NCBI GenBank assembly: GCA_963530895.1
Contig: CAUSFO010000005.1
Location: 1-41,363, forward strand
Length of the DNA: 41,363 bases
Direction of reading: 5' to 3'
DNA from: JABCPE02 sp963530895
GTDB taxonomy: Bacteria; Bacteroidota; Bacteroidia; Flavobacteriales; Weeksellaceae
Below are positions 22,626-31,165 of this stretch, piece after piece. The translations under genes and the position numbers were made by a program. The number at the start of each line of letters is the position of its first letter. Position 1 is the first letter of the stretch. A model generated the notes under the pieces. It saw nothing but the letters and a program-made list of their open reading frames with translations. It was not told the DNA's origin and ran no database searches.

Positions 22626-24953
22626 TTATTGCCCTAAATAGACTATTTCAACCCTATTTCTTGGAGCCCAAGTAGGTTGGAATCTTAACTTCCCTCTATT
22701 AGCATTTACTCTAAAACTAACTATATCTCCTGCTGTAAGACCTATTATATTAGAATAATGTTGGTTAAAATAATGTCCCGTCTCTACATAACTATATGTC
22801 TCATCAGCATCTATCCATGGTGCACCATTCAAGAGCATGATAAAGTATAAGTTTCTAGTACCTGTTTCCCATGCATTCTGAAGGAAAGAATGGAATAACA
22901 CTAAGTACTTACCTGTTTTAGGAGCTATAAAATCATTGATTCCAGGTATTGGTTGAGTCGTAGCTGGTTGCAGGTCATAATTAACTGTTGTACGAGCATA
23001 TTGTCTTGTAAAGTCAGCAATTGGCGGCGCTGGTTCTTTCCATGTTCCTACCCCATTAGCATCACTGGTAAGGACTTTACCCACTCCTTGGTTGGTATCT
23101 TGTATCTTGATAGCATTCGGTCCATTAGTTACAATATGAACTTTAGAATCTGGTTTATAGGTACCAATTCCCACATTAGGACTAAAACTATGTCCATTCT
23201 GATATCCTAAGATAATGGTATTATCATTTGAATTAGCAGTTGTAAGTGCACTAGAACCTATTCCATTTCCTATCGCTATTACATTATCTAGTTCTCCTGT
23301 AGACACAGATTGGAAATTAGCACTACCTATATGGATATTATTATGTCCTTTTACCCATCCACCTGAACCATTACCTAGGGCAATGTTATTATTTCCTGTT
23401 ATATTATTTTGTAGTGCATTTAGACCTTGGGCATTATTATGTTGTCCCGTAGTGTTGTTTGCTAATGTGCTCGTTCCTAATGCTATATTATATGCTCCTG
23501 AAGTATTTGCTCCTAAAGCTTCATTTCCAACAGCCACATTATAATTTCCGCCATTATTGGACACCAAAGAAAGATTTCCTATAGCTACATTGGCCATCCC
23601 TGCAGCATTATTCGTTAATGTAGAGTTTCCTATACCTACATTATAGTTTCCTGTAGTATTTTTAGTAAGAGCATTAGTTCCTAACCCCACATTATGACTC
23701 CCTATAGTGTTATTAGAAAGAGCAGAATGTCCCAATCCCACATTACTCATCCCTACTGTATTTTTACTAAGAGCATACAATCCAAGTCCCACATTATGAT
23801 TTCCTGCAGTATTGAAACGAAGAGCATCAAACCCAAGTCCCACATTGTAACTTCCTGAAATATTATTCTGCAATGCCTGAGAACCTATACCAATGTTACT
23901 TTCTCCCACTGTATTTGTCATCAATGATTTTTGACCAATACCAATGTTAAAATTTCCTCCAATATTAGATGTAAGAGAAGAAGTTCCTAATGCGATATTA
24001 TTTGCTCCTATAGTATTTGCTTTTAATGCTTCCGTCCCAAAAGCCATGTTATTAGAACCGCTTGTATTACTATACAAAGCATGATGTCCCAATGCCATAT
24101 TACGATCCCCTGTAGTATTACTATACAAAGCTGCAAAACCATTAGCTATATTACTTGATCCTGTGGTATTATTATATAGAGCAGTATAACCAACTGCTGT
24201 GTTATTAGCTCCTGTTGTATTTCTAAAAAGAGCATCTGTACCAACAGCCACATTTCCGATACCAGAAATAGTATGATACAAAGAATTTTCCCCAACAGCC
24301 ACATTATACATACCTCCTATATTAGAATACAATGTATTAGCACCTACACCTACATTCCCTCTTCCTTGTCCATTAGAGCGCAAAGATCCTATACCTACTG
24401 CCACATTATTAACCCCTGTAGTATTAGAACGCAAAGCATCTAGTCCTACAGCTATATTGTGAGAACCACTTGTATTAGAAAATAGAGCATCTTTCCCTAT
24501 ACCTATATTATGTGGACCTGTTCCTACTCCACTACCATTTCCGCCTACACCAGCATCCTGTGTAATGTGGCTGTTAGTCCCCACTAATCTAAGGTCTTGC
24601 TCCTGCATAACGCCTTCTGCTATTTTCACCCATTTACTAGTTGCAGTGCTGTAATAATAAAAACCTTTAGAAGTTACATTAGTTGTAGTAGATGTAGTAG
24701 CTCCTGAAAAGTCAGACACATACACTAGTGTAGACTCTTTCAAATTAGCAGTAGCGATTGAATTCAATCTTGCTTTGCTTAGTCTAGGAACAAGCATCCC
24801 TTCATTAGTAGTTGCTCCTACTGCTGAATTTGCAGCATTTGGTTTTATATCTAAAGTCGCTTCGGGATTATTTGTGTTCATCCCTACTTTTCCTGTTTGG
24901 GAATATGCTAACCCCATAGTCAGCACCCCTAATAAAATAAAGTGTTTTTTCAT
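22626..24953 (-). CDS. Exported head/adhesin-like protein with about 24 repeats of 17 residues and a C1q-like C-terminus
   Basis: A 775-residue protein (start at 24953, MKKHFILLGV; an upstream in-frame ATG at 24992 adds 13 residues before the signal peptide). Signal peptide about 1-19. VGMNTNNPEATLDIKP is the motif that opens many Bacteroidota surface or tail-fibre-like proteins. Residues about 148-521 form 22 full 17-residue repeats of the form xNvavGxxALxxNttGx, plus two degenerate ones to about 555. These resemble YadA/Hia-type head repeats, so a trimeric beta-roll is likely. A linker with VGIGTYKPDSKVHI and GKVLTSDANGVGTW follows. The last 125 or so residues look like a C1q/TNF-like beta sandwich. 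There is no YadA barrel, no S74 chaperone and no recognisable T9SS signal, so its anchoring is unclear. An adhesin or stalk role is inference. Confidence 0.82.
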   Translation of the reverse strand: MKKHFILLGVLTMGLAYSQTGKVGMNTNNPEATLDIKPNAANSAVGATTNEGMLVPRLSKARLNSIATANLKESTLVYVSDFSGATTSTTTNVTSKGFYYYSTATSKWVKIAEGVMQEQDLRLVGTNSHITQDAGVGGNGSGVGTGPHNIGIGKDALFSNTSGSHNIAVGLDALRSNTTGVNNVAVGIGSLRSNGQGRGNVGVGANTLYSNIGGMYNVAVGENSLYHTISGIGNVAVGTDALFRNTTGANNTAVGYTALYNNTTGSSNIANGFAALYSNTTGDRNMALGHHALYSNTSGSNNMAFGTEALKANTIGANNIALGTSSLTSNIGGNFNIGIGQKSLMTNTVGESNIGIGSQALQNNISGSYNVGLGFDALRFNTAGNHNVGLGLYALSKNTVGMSNVGLGHSALSNNTIGSHNVGLGTNALTKNTTGNYNVGIGNSTLTNNAAGMANVAIGNLSLVSNNGGNYNVAVGNEALGANTSGAYNIALGTSTLANNTTGQHNNAQGLNALQNNITGNNNIALGNGSGGWVKGHNNIHIGSANFQSVSTGELDNVIAIGNGIGSSALTTANSNDNTIILGYQNGHSFSPNVGIGTYKPDSKVHIVTNGPNAIKIQDTNQGVGKVLTSDANGVGTWKEPAPPIADFTRQYARTTVNYDLQPATTQPIPGINDFIAPKTGKYLVLFHSFLQNAWETGTRNLYFIMLLNGAPWIDADETYSYVETGHYFNQHYSNIIGLTAGDIVSFRVNANRGKLRFQPTWAPRNRVEIVYLGQ
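23290..24512 (-). repeat. 51-bp tandem coding repeats (about 24 units)
   Basis: In-frame repeat tract encoding the 17-residue units of the head-like protein. Units are diverged at DNA level but keep the phase of 51 bp throughout, apart from a 16-residue unit near the 3' end. Recurrent codons for NNTTG and for the AVG and LG triplets make the tract a possible site of slippage or recombination. Confidence 0.85.
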
Positions 24954-25051
24954 ATATTTATTTTTTAATATGTTCTTAATTTTAATCAACAAATTTATAT
25001 TTAATTAAATTCATTGAAAATGTAGTATTTAAGTTTAAAAATTTTAAAATA

Positions 25052-25085
25052 CAAAGATAATATTTTTTATTATTCTAGCAACAAA
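25052..25085 (-). promoter_or_regulatory. Promoter of the repeat-protein gene
   Basis: Minus strand: TTTG (25082-25085), 22 nt, then TATCTTTG (25052-25059). The leader to the ATG at 24953 would be about 90 nt and very AT-rich. Confidence 0.45.
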
Positions 25086-25119
25086 AAAGAACCCTTATTA
25101 TTTTTAAGAGTTCTTTTTT
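25083..25119 (-). terminator. Terminator of the subtilase gene
   Basis: 25083-25096 pairs with 25106-25119 around a 9-nt loop. The mismatch becomes a G-U pair in the minus-strand RNA. It overlaps the -33 element of the next gene. Confidence 0.75.
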
Positions 25120-25125
25120 TGAACT

Positions 25126-27279
25126 TTATTGTTTTCTGATTTTCTTACTCAGTTTATGATTTGCAGAAGATGCCGTTAGGACATATATTCCTGCTGGGAA
25201 TCCAGAGAAATCAACATCATAAGTCTGCACACTACTAGGAGCTATACTTCTGATGAGTCTTCCTGACATATCAAAAATCTTGATATTATTAATATTTTCT
25301 ACAAATTTTACATTTACCTTATTATTTCCATCCACCAATAATGTAGGAGAAGCCTCTACTGGTATCACCTCTGGAGATGAAATCTCTGTATAACCTGTCA
25401 CTATGATAGAGTAAGTCTGTTTTTCTGCATTTGCTCCATCATTGTTCACCAAAGTTCCTTTATTAGACACTTCTATTTTATAAACTCCTGCTGCCGGCTG
25501 GTCTATAAGAACCTGTTCCACATTGTCCACTGTATTATCCCCTTTTGTCGCTGGATTACGCGGAGCATTGACATCTAATTTCCATGGATAATGAACTTCA
25601 TTGGTCTGGACATTAGTTATTCTTAAATCTAAATCATTTACCAATTTAGATGTTCTATTATTATGAGCAGCACTATAAGTGTTATAATTAAACTTATAAG
25701 ACGGATCTGTCCAAACAATCGTAGCTTTAAGTGGCTGAGCCCCATCTGTTTTCACCAAAATTTCATTTTTCTCAGCGTTTTTAAGATCTTTATCTTCAAA
25801 AATCACTTTATTTTGGTTTTTCTGAACCAATAGCTCTGCTCCTTTTTTAGCGTCTACAAAGCCCCATCCATACCAAACATCCGGCCCTACATTTCCTGCC
25901 TCCTGCGCTGTATGAATTAGAAGGTTTTTAGCTGATGCTGCATTAAGATTTTTTCCCGCAAAAAGCGACTGATAAATCTGACTCCAAAGCCCTAAAATCC
26001 CCGTAACCTGCGGAGCAGAGAAAGAAGTACCATTTCCTACACCATAAGTAGTTGACCCTGCGGAAGATGTGGAAGGATATAATATATTACTTCCCACACC
26101 TGCAATATCTGGCTTGACAGCCCCATCATCACGAGGCCCAGCACTACTATAACTTGCTTTTGTCACATCTGACACCTGAGTATATCTCCCATCAAATCCA
26201 TCTGAAGCAGTTCTAATTTTCTCAGTAGCACCTACTGTGATAATGTTCTTCGCCACTGCCCCCATTGGGATACAATCATACCCAGCTGCACAGTTATCAG
26301 GAGGAAGCACATCTGTAGAAGAAAACTGCTCCCAAGTTCCATCAGATTTCACATAATAACCTGGAAACATTGTATTTGATGTAGGTCCTTTTCCGTAGGA
26401 GTTTCCTGCAGATTTCACCACTACCATATAAGGATTATTATATACTATATCATCCAGCTCTTTATCTCTGTTATAATATGTTCCATTTAAATCATATGAA
26501 CGCCTATCTGATGGGTCATACGAACCATTCCAGTAAAAACCAACTCCCTCAGTACCTTGAGTCAAATTCCATCCTATAACATTACCATAAGAATGATTAG
26601 ACAGAGCTGGCCTGCTGTCTCTTATTTTAGCTGAAACATCTTTTTCTGTCGTCTCCCCATCAAGAGTAGAATTCCCAAAGTAATAACTATCAAAAATAGC
26701 CTCTGGCATCATCCCCTTGGTATTCATTTCTACAATGATCGGTGTTCTCCCATCTCTTTTTCTAGATGTTACACTCAGGCTATGCCCTTTACTTCCCATC
26801 ATCCCCGTCACTCCTGTAGCATGACTGCTATATGGTATAGTAGCAGCTTCTTTATTCGTTATCCTCGTACTGCTTCCAAAGTCTGTATGTGCCGCATATA
26901 CACGCCCACCATCAAAAACAGACACTTTCATCCCTTCTCCATTAAAACTTCCCGTAAGACCATCTATGGTCCCTTCTTGGATAGCATCTACATTAGAATT
27001 CTTTATTTGGTCTGTATCAAAAGCACTTAAAAAATATGGCATACCTTCAAAGAAAAAAGAAATAGTTTCTCTTTCTTTCTTTAAATCTCGTTTGATGACA
27101 CTTTCTGATTTTGGATTTTCAGTAGAATTATTTCTATAAATCTGCTTCTGAGCATAGAACTCAAATTGTTTGAACAATTGCTCTCTTCTCTCATCCATTT
27201 CCTTTTTCAGTTTGTCATTACCCTGCTGAGCATTTAGCAAACTCCCCAAGAGTAAAGCAACTAGTACATTTCTTCTCAT
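25126..27279 (-). CDS. Secreted S8 (subtilisin-like) serine peptidase with T9SS sorting domain
   Basis: A 717-residue protein; start at 27279 (MRRNVLVALLLG) rather than the ATG three codons upstream. Signal peptide about 1-17. The triad is complete: Asp123 in VFDGGRV, His153 in SSHATGV and Ser419 in GTSFSAP, with oxyanion Asn293 in SAGN. After the peptidase domain comes a beta-sandwich region (PLKATIVWTDP, LVNDLDLRI, AGVYKIEV), like the P/PPC-type domains of secreted subtilases. The last 70 or so residues are a type A T9SS C-terminal domain, with IFDMSGRLIR, FPAGIYVL and the final KLSKKIRKQ. It should cross the inner membrane by Sec and the outer membrane by T9SS. Upstream of the repeat protein on the same strand, separated by a terminator. 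Confidence 0.93.
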   Translation of the reverse strand: MRRNVLVALLLGSLLNAQQGNDKLKKEMDERREQLFKQFEFYAQKQIYRNNSTENPKSESVIKRDLKKERETISFFFEGMPYFLSAFDTDQIKNSNVDAIQEGTIDGLTGSFNGEGMKVSVFDGGRVYAAHTDFGSSTRITNKEAATIPYSSHATGVTGMMGSKGHSLSVTSRKRDGRTPIIVEMNTKGMMPEAIFDSYYFGNSTLDGETTEKDVSAKIRDSRPALSNHSYGNVIGWNLTQGTEGVGFYWNGSYDPSDRRSYDLNGTYYNRDKELDDIVYNNPYMVVVKSAGNSYGKGPTSNTMFPGYYVKSDGTWEQFSSTDVLPPDNCAAGYDCIPMGAVAKNIITVGATEKIRTASDGFDGRYTQVSDVTKASYSSAGPRDDGAVKPDIAGVGSNILYPSTSSAGSTTYGVGNGTSFSAPQVTGILGLWSQIYQSLFAGKNLNAASAKNLLIHTAQEAGNVGPDVWYGWGFVDAKKGAELLVQKNQNKVIFEDKDLKNAEKNEILVKTDGAQPLKATIVWTDPSYKFNYNTYSAAHNNRTSKLVNDLDLRITNVQTNEVHYPWKLDVNAPRNPATKGDNTVDNVEQVLIDQPAAGVYKIEVSNKGTLVNNDGANAEKQTYSIIVTGYTEISSPEVIPVEASPTLLVDGNNKVNVKFVENINNIKIFDMSGRLIRSIAPSSVQTYDVDFSGFPAGIYVLTASSANHKLSKKIRKQ

Positions 27280-27349
27280 AATATACAAATTTTAAAGTTT
27301 TCTATTATTGGGTGTAAAATTACAAAAATTATTGATTTCACACTATTTT

Positions 27350-28375
27350 TTATTTTATTTTATTTTTATTCAACCATTCATGATATGCTTTTGCATTTTT
27401 CGCATGCTCTATATCAGAATCCGTGAATTTATGATAACCCAACTTTTCAGGGTCTGCACACATAAAAATATAATTATTTTTTTCAGCATTCAACACATTA
27501 TCCACCGCTACTTTATTCACCATACAGATAGGACCTGGCGGAATTCCTGCATTTGCATAGGTATTATATGGCGATGGGTGTTTTAGGTCTTTATTGTAAA
27601 TTCTCTTTATTTGCTTTGTGAAATTATGCTCTTTGTTAATCGCATAAATCACTGTAGGGTCAGACTGTAGTTTCATTCCCTTTTCATAGCGGTTTAGATA
27701 AAGCCCCGCTATGGTTTTCTGCTCATCTTCTTTTCCTCCAGATTCTTTCTGAACGATGGAAGCAAGCGCATAGACCTGCTCTCTTGTAAGCCCGAGTTTC
27801 TGCTCTTTGGCTTTTCTCTCCTCTGTCCAAAATTCATTGTAATCTTTTTCAAATTTTTTGAAAAACTCCTCTGGCGTCACTGTCCAATAAAACTGATAAG
27901 TATCCGAAAAGAAATATATTTTCAAATCTTCTGCCGAGCTTAGTCCTTTTTCCTGAGCGATTCTATCAAACACAGTCACAAACCCCAAAGAATCCTCCTG
28001 CGTTTTCCTCGCCACACGCCCTATCATCTGATAAACATCATCAAAATCCTTTATTCTAAAAGTATCCTCTGTCTGCAGCCCTGCTTTCAGCATATTGACC
28101 AACTTCGTATTATCATCGCCTTCCTTTACTCTATATCTTCCCGCTCTGAGAAATTTCCCCAAATGCTTAGACTCCGCTACATCTCGGAAAGCCTCCATAT
28201 CAGCTATATATGGTTTTAGACTATCCAAAACTTGGTCTAAATTCGCATCCTTCGGCACTAGAAAATATCCAGATTTTTTGACATTATTTCCTTTATATTT
28301 TTTATATAAAGTATATCCAAAAAATCCTCCACCGATTAGGAACAATCCTAAAAAAACTATAATTACTTTTTTCAT
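27350..28375 (-). CDS. mltG: Endolytic transglycosylase MltG
   Basis: A 341-residue inner-membrane protein with a single N-terminal helix (about 3-24). It cuts nascent glycan strands in the periplasm and so sets glycan length. The catalytic domain shows SIVQKESG with catalytic Glu211, preceded by the FFSDTYQFYW segment and followed by NRYEKGMKLQSDPTVIYA. C-terminal YNTYANAGIPPGPI is also diagnostic. It starts 2 bp after the dapF stop, so it is the last gene of the YtxJ-like/crp/dapF/mltG operon, combining DAP supply with glycan processing. Confidence 0.96.
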   Translation of the reverse strand: MKKVIIVFLGLFLIGGGFFGYTLYKKYKGNNVKKSGYFLVPKDANLDQVLDSLKPYIADMEAFRDVAESKHLGKFLRAGRYRVKEGDDNTKLVNMLKAGLQTEDTFRIKDFDDVYQMIGRVARKTQEDSLGFVTVFDRIAQEKGLSSAEDLKIYFFSDTYQFYWTVTPEEFFKKFEKDYNEFWTEERKAKEQKLGLTREQVYALASIVQKESGGKEDEQKTIAGLYLNRYEKGMKLQSDPTVIYAINKEHNFTKQIKRIYNKDLKHPSPYNTYANAGIPPGPICMVNKVAVDNVLNAEKNNYIFMCADPEKLGYHKFTDSDIEHAKNAKAYHEWLNKNKIK

Positions 28376-28377
28376 TT

Positions 28378-29151
28378 TTAATCTAATTTGAAAACACCCT
28401 CAAAAACATATTCCGCAGGGCCTTCCAGCCAAATATTTCTAAATCCTGCCTCGTGCTTTTCTGCATAAACTTTCAGATTTCCGCCTAGCGTTTTGACAGA
28501 AACCTCACCTCCACCAAATTCATTCATAAATGTAAGGCAGCTCGCTGTAACTCCTGTTCCGCAGCTGTATGTTTCGTCCTCCACGCCTCGTTCATAAGTT
28601 CTTACAAACACCTCATTGTCAGATATTTTAGAAACGAAATTTACATTTATTCCTTCTTTTTTATAAGGCTCAGAATTTCTGATTTCATAGCCGTTTTTAT
28701 AAACATCCAGATTTTGCACATTTTCCACATATCTCACAAAATGCGGCGAACCTGTATTAAGTTGATAATCAACATCTATTTTAATAATTTCTGGAACATC
28801 TATCATTTTTAGCTTCACTACATTTCCATTGATTTCAGCCTCGTGAAGCCCATCTATGGCATTAAATTTAGCTTTATTTTCAAAAACATTCAAAAAATGT
28901 GCAAAAGCCGCAATACATCGCCCTCCATTGCCGCACATTGTGCTTTCATTTCCATCCGAATTATAATAAACCATCTGAAAATCAAGGCTTTCGTGATTTT
29001 CCAATAAAATCAATCCATCTGCACCAATTCCGAAACGGCGGTCGCACATTTTTTTTACTAAATCTACATCATTTTTAGGAAAAGACCGATTTCTATTATC
29101 TATCATAATGAAATCATTTCCAGTCCCTTGATATTTATAAAATTTAATCAT
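28378..29151 (-). CDS. dapF: Diaminopimelate epimerase
   Basis: A 257-residue enzyme that converts LL- to meso-diaminopimelate for lysine and peptidoglycan synthesis. It works without cofactors, using two cysteines: Cys73 in MCGNGGRC and Cys197 in YSCGTG. The opening YQGTGNDF is the family's standard start. Its first codons overlap the 3' end of the Crp/Fnr gene by 8 bp, and mltG follows 2 bp after it, indicating translational coupling. Confidence 0.97.
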   Translation of the reverse strand: MIKFYKYQGTGNDFIMIDNRNRSFPKNDVDLVKKMCDRRFGIGADGLILLENHESLDFQMVYYNSDGNESTMCGNGGRCIAAFAHFLNVFENKAKFNAIDGLHEAEINGNVVKLKMIDVPEIIKIDVDYQLNTGSPHFVRYVENVQNLDVYKNGYEIRNSEPYKKEGINVNFVSKISDNEVFVRTYERGVEDETYSCGTGVTASCLTFMNEFGGGEVSVKTLGGNLKVYAEKHEAGFRNIWLEGPAEYVFEGVFKLD

Positions 29152-29728
29152 TTTTTCTCTCTTTATTTGCGATTTCTTTTCTCACTCGGCTCAGACTCTC
29201 TGGCGTAATTCCTAAAAACGAAGCCACCATCCACTGCGGAACTCTCCTGAAAACATTAGGATAAACCTTTATAAAATCCAAATACCGCTCCTCTGCATTC
29301 GCCCCAAGCAGAAGATTTACTCTTTTTTGTAATTGTCTGGCGTGATTATGTAGAAGCAAAATTTGTTTTGCGTTTGTTTCAGGGTCATTATTTCTCATAT
29401 ATTCATGAAAATCAAGGCTTAAAGATATGATTTCGCTGTCCTCTATCGCATCAATAAAATAATCTGAATTTTCTCCAAAAAATAAACTGCTCCTATCTGT
29501 AATCAAATGATTTTCAGGCGCAAACTGGATAATATGTTCCTTACCCGCCTTACTGATAGAATATAAACGGAGAAGCCCCTTCTCCACAAAAAAAGTATTT
29601 CTACACACTTCTCCTTCCCTCAGTAGAAACTGTCCTTTTTCCACTTTGAGAGGTTTTATGTATTTCCTATATCCCTCAATAGATGAGGGCGAAACACCAA
29701 ATGTATTTAGAAGATACTCATCAAACAT
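29144..29728 (-). CDS. Crp/Fnr-family transcriptional regulator
   Basis: A 194-residue protein. The N-terminal cyclic-nucleotide-binding-like beta roll (about 20-115) has EGEVCRNTFFVEKGLLRLY and GKEHIIQFAPENH. The C-terminal HTH (about 160-190) has VASFLGITPESLSRVRKEIA. There is no cysteine cluster of the FNR type, and the cAMP-contact PRSxLAE segment is replaced by DRSSLFFGE, so the ligand is unknown. It sits in an operon with dapF (8-bp overlap) and the YtxJ-like gene (2-bp gap). It may respond to redox or envelope signals, which is inference. Confidence 0.88.
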   Translation of the reverse strand: MFDEYLLNTFGVSPSSIEGYRKYIKPLKVEKGQFLLREGEVCRNTFFVEKGLLRLYSISKAGKEHIIQFAPENHLITDRSSLFFGENSDYFIDAIEDSEIISLSLDFHEYMRNNDPETNAKQILLLHNHARQLQKRVNLLLGANAEERYLDFIKVYPNVFRRVPQWMVASFLGITPESLSRVRKEIANKERKND

Positions 29729-29730
29729 TT

Positions 29731-30126
29731 CTACTCTTCAAATAACTTTTTCATCAGCCTTTCCATATCTATCAGCTCTTCGTGTCTCTTGAAAATAACC
29801 TGTCCATCACGGAAAAGCAAAAAGGTAGCCGCTTCTATCATAACTCCCAAATCCTCGCTCAGCTCTTGTTTTAGATTGGAATTTCCTGTATAGTTCAGTT
29901 TATAAAATTTCACTCTGGACAAATCCATTCTTCTTGCCTGTTTTTCAAAATCTCCCATCATATAATCACTTCGGAAATGCATCGTCGCACAGGTCAAAAG
30001 AGCCACTGGCTTCTCATAAGAGTCTTTATAAGCCTGTTTCAAGTCCTCACTGGTCTCTATTTTATTCCAAATCTGGCTGTCTTTATACGCTTTTACTAAT
30101 TTTTTCCAAAAATCCATTAATCCCAT
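29731..30126 (-). CDS. YtxJ-like thioredoxin-fold protein with displaced cysteine
   Basis: A 131-residue protein whose layout follows the YtxJ/DUF2847 family of bacillithiol-linked monothiol proteins: W...I.TSEDLKQAY, EKPVALLT, a beta strand FYKLNY, LGV, and FLLFRDGQVIFKRHEEL. In typical members the first strand is followed by HSTRCSIS; here the same place reads TCATMHFRS. The canonical cysteine position holds His50 and the only cysteine of the protein, Cys46, is four residues earlier. Catalysis may therefore be changed or lost. It is the first gene of the operon with the Crp/Fnr regulator, 2 bp before it. Family call moderate; redox role uncertain. Confidence 0.55.
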   Translation of the reverse strand: MGLMDFWKKLVKAYKDSQIWNKIETSEDLKQAYKDSYEKPVALLTCATMHFRSDYMMGDFEKQARRMDLSRVKFYKLNYTGNSNLKQELSEDLGVMIEAATFLLFRDGQVIFKRHEELIDMERLMKKLFEE

Positions 30127-30190
30127 AAGTCAAAAAATTTTTGCTAAATTATCAATAATTTAGTAATATTGAAAATAAAACGAATTTAAA

Positions 30191-30796
30191 ATGAAAAAAG
30201 CCTTGATTGTAGTGGACATCCAAAATGATTTTTGTAAAGGCGGCAGCCTAGAAGTCGCTGATGGAGAAAAAATCATCCCTTACATCAACCACCTGATGAA
30301 AACCATCAACTATGATGAAATTATCCTTACCCAAGATTTTCATCCTGCAGAACACAAAAGTTTTGCAGTCAATAATGGAAAATCCGTTGGCGAAATCATT
30401 GAGCTAAACGGCATTTCACAGACAATGTGGCCTGTTCACTGTGTGCAGGGAACTTCGGGAGTAGAGTTTCATCCTGATTTAGAAAAAAATCATGCTACAC
30501 ACATCATCAAGAAGGGAATGAACCCTGAAATAGACAGCTACAGCGCGTTTTTTGACAATCAAAAACTAATCGACACTGGACTTTCTAATTATCTGAAATC
30601 CAAAAACATAGAAACCGTAGAAATCGTAGGATTAGCATTAGATTATTGTGTGAAATACACCTGCATTGATGCTGTTTCGGAAGGTTTTAAGGTCATTCTT
30701 CATTTTAAAGGGACAAAAGCTGTGAACCTCCATCCTGATGATGCCAAAAACACGGTTTTTGAACTTTTAGAAAAAGGAGTTTCTGTAATAAACTAA
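30191..30796 (+). CDS. pncA: Nicotinamidase
   Basis: A 201-residue cysteine hydrolase that deamidates nicotinamide to nicotinate for NAD salvage. The triad is Asp9 in VVDIQNDF, Lys108 in KKGM and Cys153 in LALDYCVKYTC. Metal ligands are Asp49, His51 and His55 in TQDFHPAEH. WPVHC (80-84) is also typical. It is divergent from the YtxJ-like operon and followed by a strong terminator shared with the convergent rhodanese gene. Confidence 0.96.
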   Translation: MKKALIVVDIQNDFCKGGSLEVADGEKIIPYINHLMKTINYDEIILTQDFHPAEHKSFAVNNGKSVGEIIELNGISQTMWPVHCVQGTSGVEFHPDLEKNHATHIIKKGMNPEIDSYSAFFDNQKLIDTGLSNYLKSKNIETVEIVGLALDYCVKYTCIDAVSEGFKVILHFKGTKAVNLHPDDAKNTVFELLEKGVSVIN

Positions 30797-30810
30797 ACTC
30801 ACTGATAAAC

Positions 30811-30841
30811 AAAAACTTACCCAAAATTTGGGTAAGTTTTT
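30811..30841. terminator. Strong terminator after pncA
   Basis: AAAAACTTACCCAAA (30811-30825) is complementary to 30827-30841, giving a near-perfect palindrome with A and T tails. It lies between the convergent genes pncA and the rhodanese gene. Confidence 0.85.
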
Positions 30842-30854
30842 TATTTTTTAAGGA

Positions 30855-31133
30855 TTATAACAATTTAGATAATTCCTCATAGCCGCCACCGTTATAAACA
30901 TTGGTAAATCCTCTCTGTTTAAACGCTTCCATAGCTTTCCCGCTTCGGTTTCCGCTTCGGCAGAAAAAAATCACATTTCCATCCAATTTTGCAATTTCTT
31001 CTGCGTGATTTTCCACCTCGCCCAGCGGAATATTTTCAGCGCCTTCTATCGCTCCGTTTGCTATAAGTTCCTCTGGCTCACGCACATCTATCAAATGATA
31101 GTTTCCTTGATTTAAAATTTCCTGAATATCCAT
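30855..31133 (-). CDS. Single-domain rhodanese-like protein
   Basis: A 92-residue protein with the rhodanese fold: LIDVREPEEL (14-23), HLID-type strand, IPLGEV and the active-site loop FCRSGNRSGKA with Cys58. The six-residue loop fits sulfurtransferases such as GlpE/PspE. No signal peptide, so cytoplasmic. It lies 32 bp after murB on the same strand and may be cotranscribed with the aminotransferase and murB. Confidence 0.92.
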   Translation of the reverse strand: MDIQEILNQGNYHLIDVREPEELIANGAIEGAENIPLGEVENHAEEIAKLDGNVIFFCRSGNRSGKAMEAFKQRGFTNVYNGGGYEELSKLL

Positions 31134-31165
31134 TCTTTATTTTTTTTATTAAAATATAGTTTATT

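Noticed and set aside
23215..24512. CRISPR-like regular spacing
   Set aside because: The 51-bp period has no constant repeats with variable spacers. All units are coding and vary gradually, so it is a protein-repeat tract.
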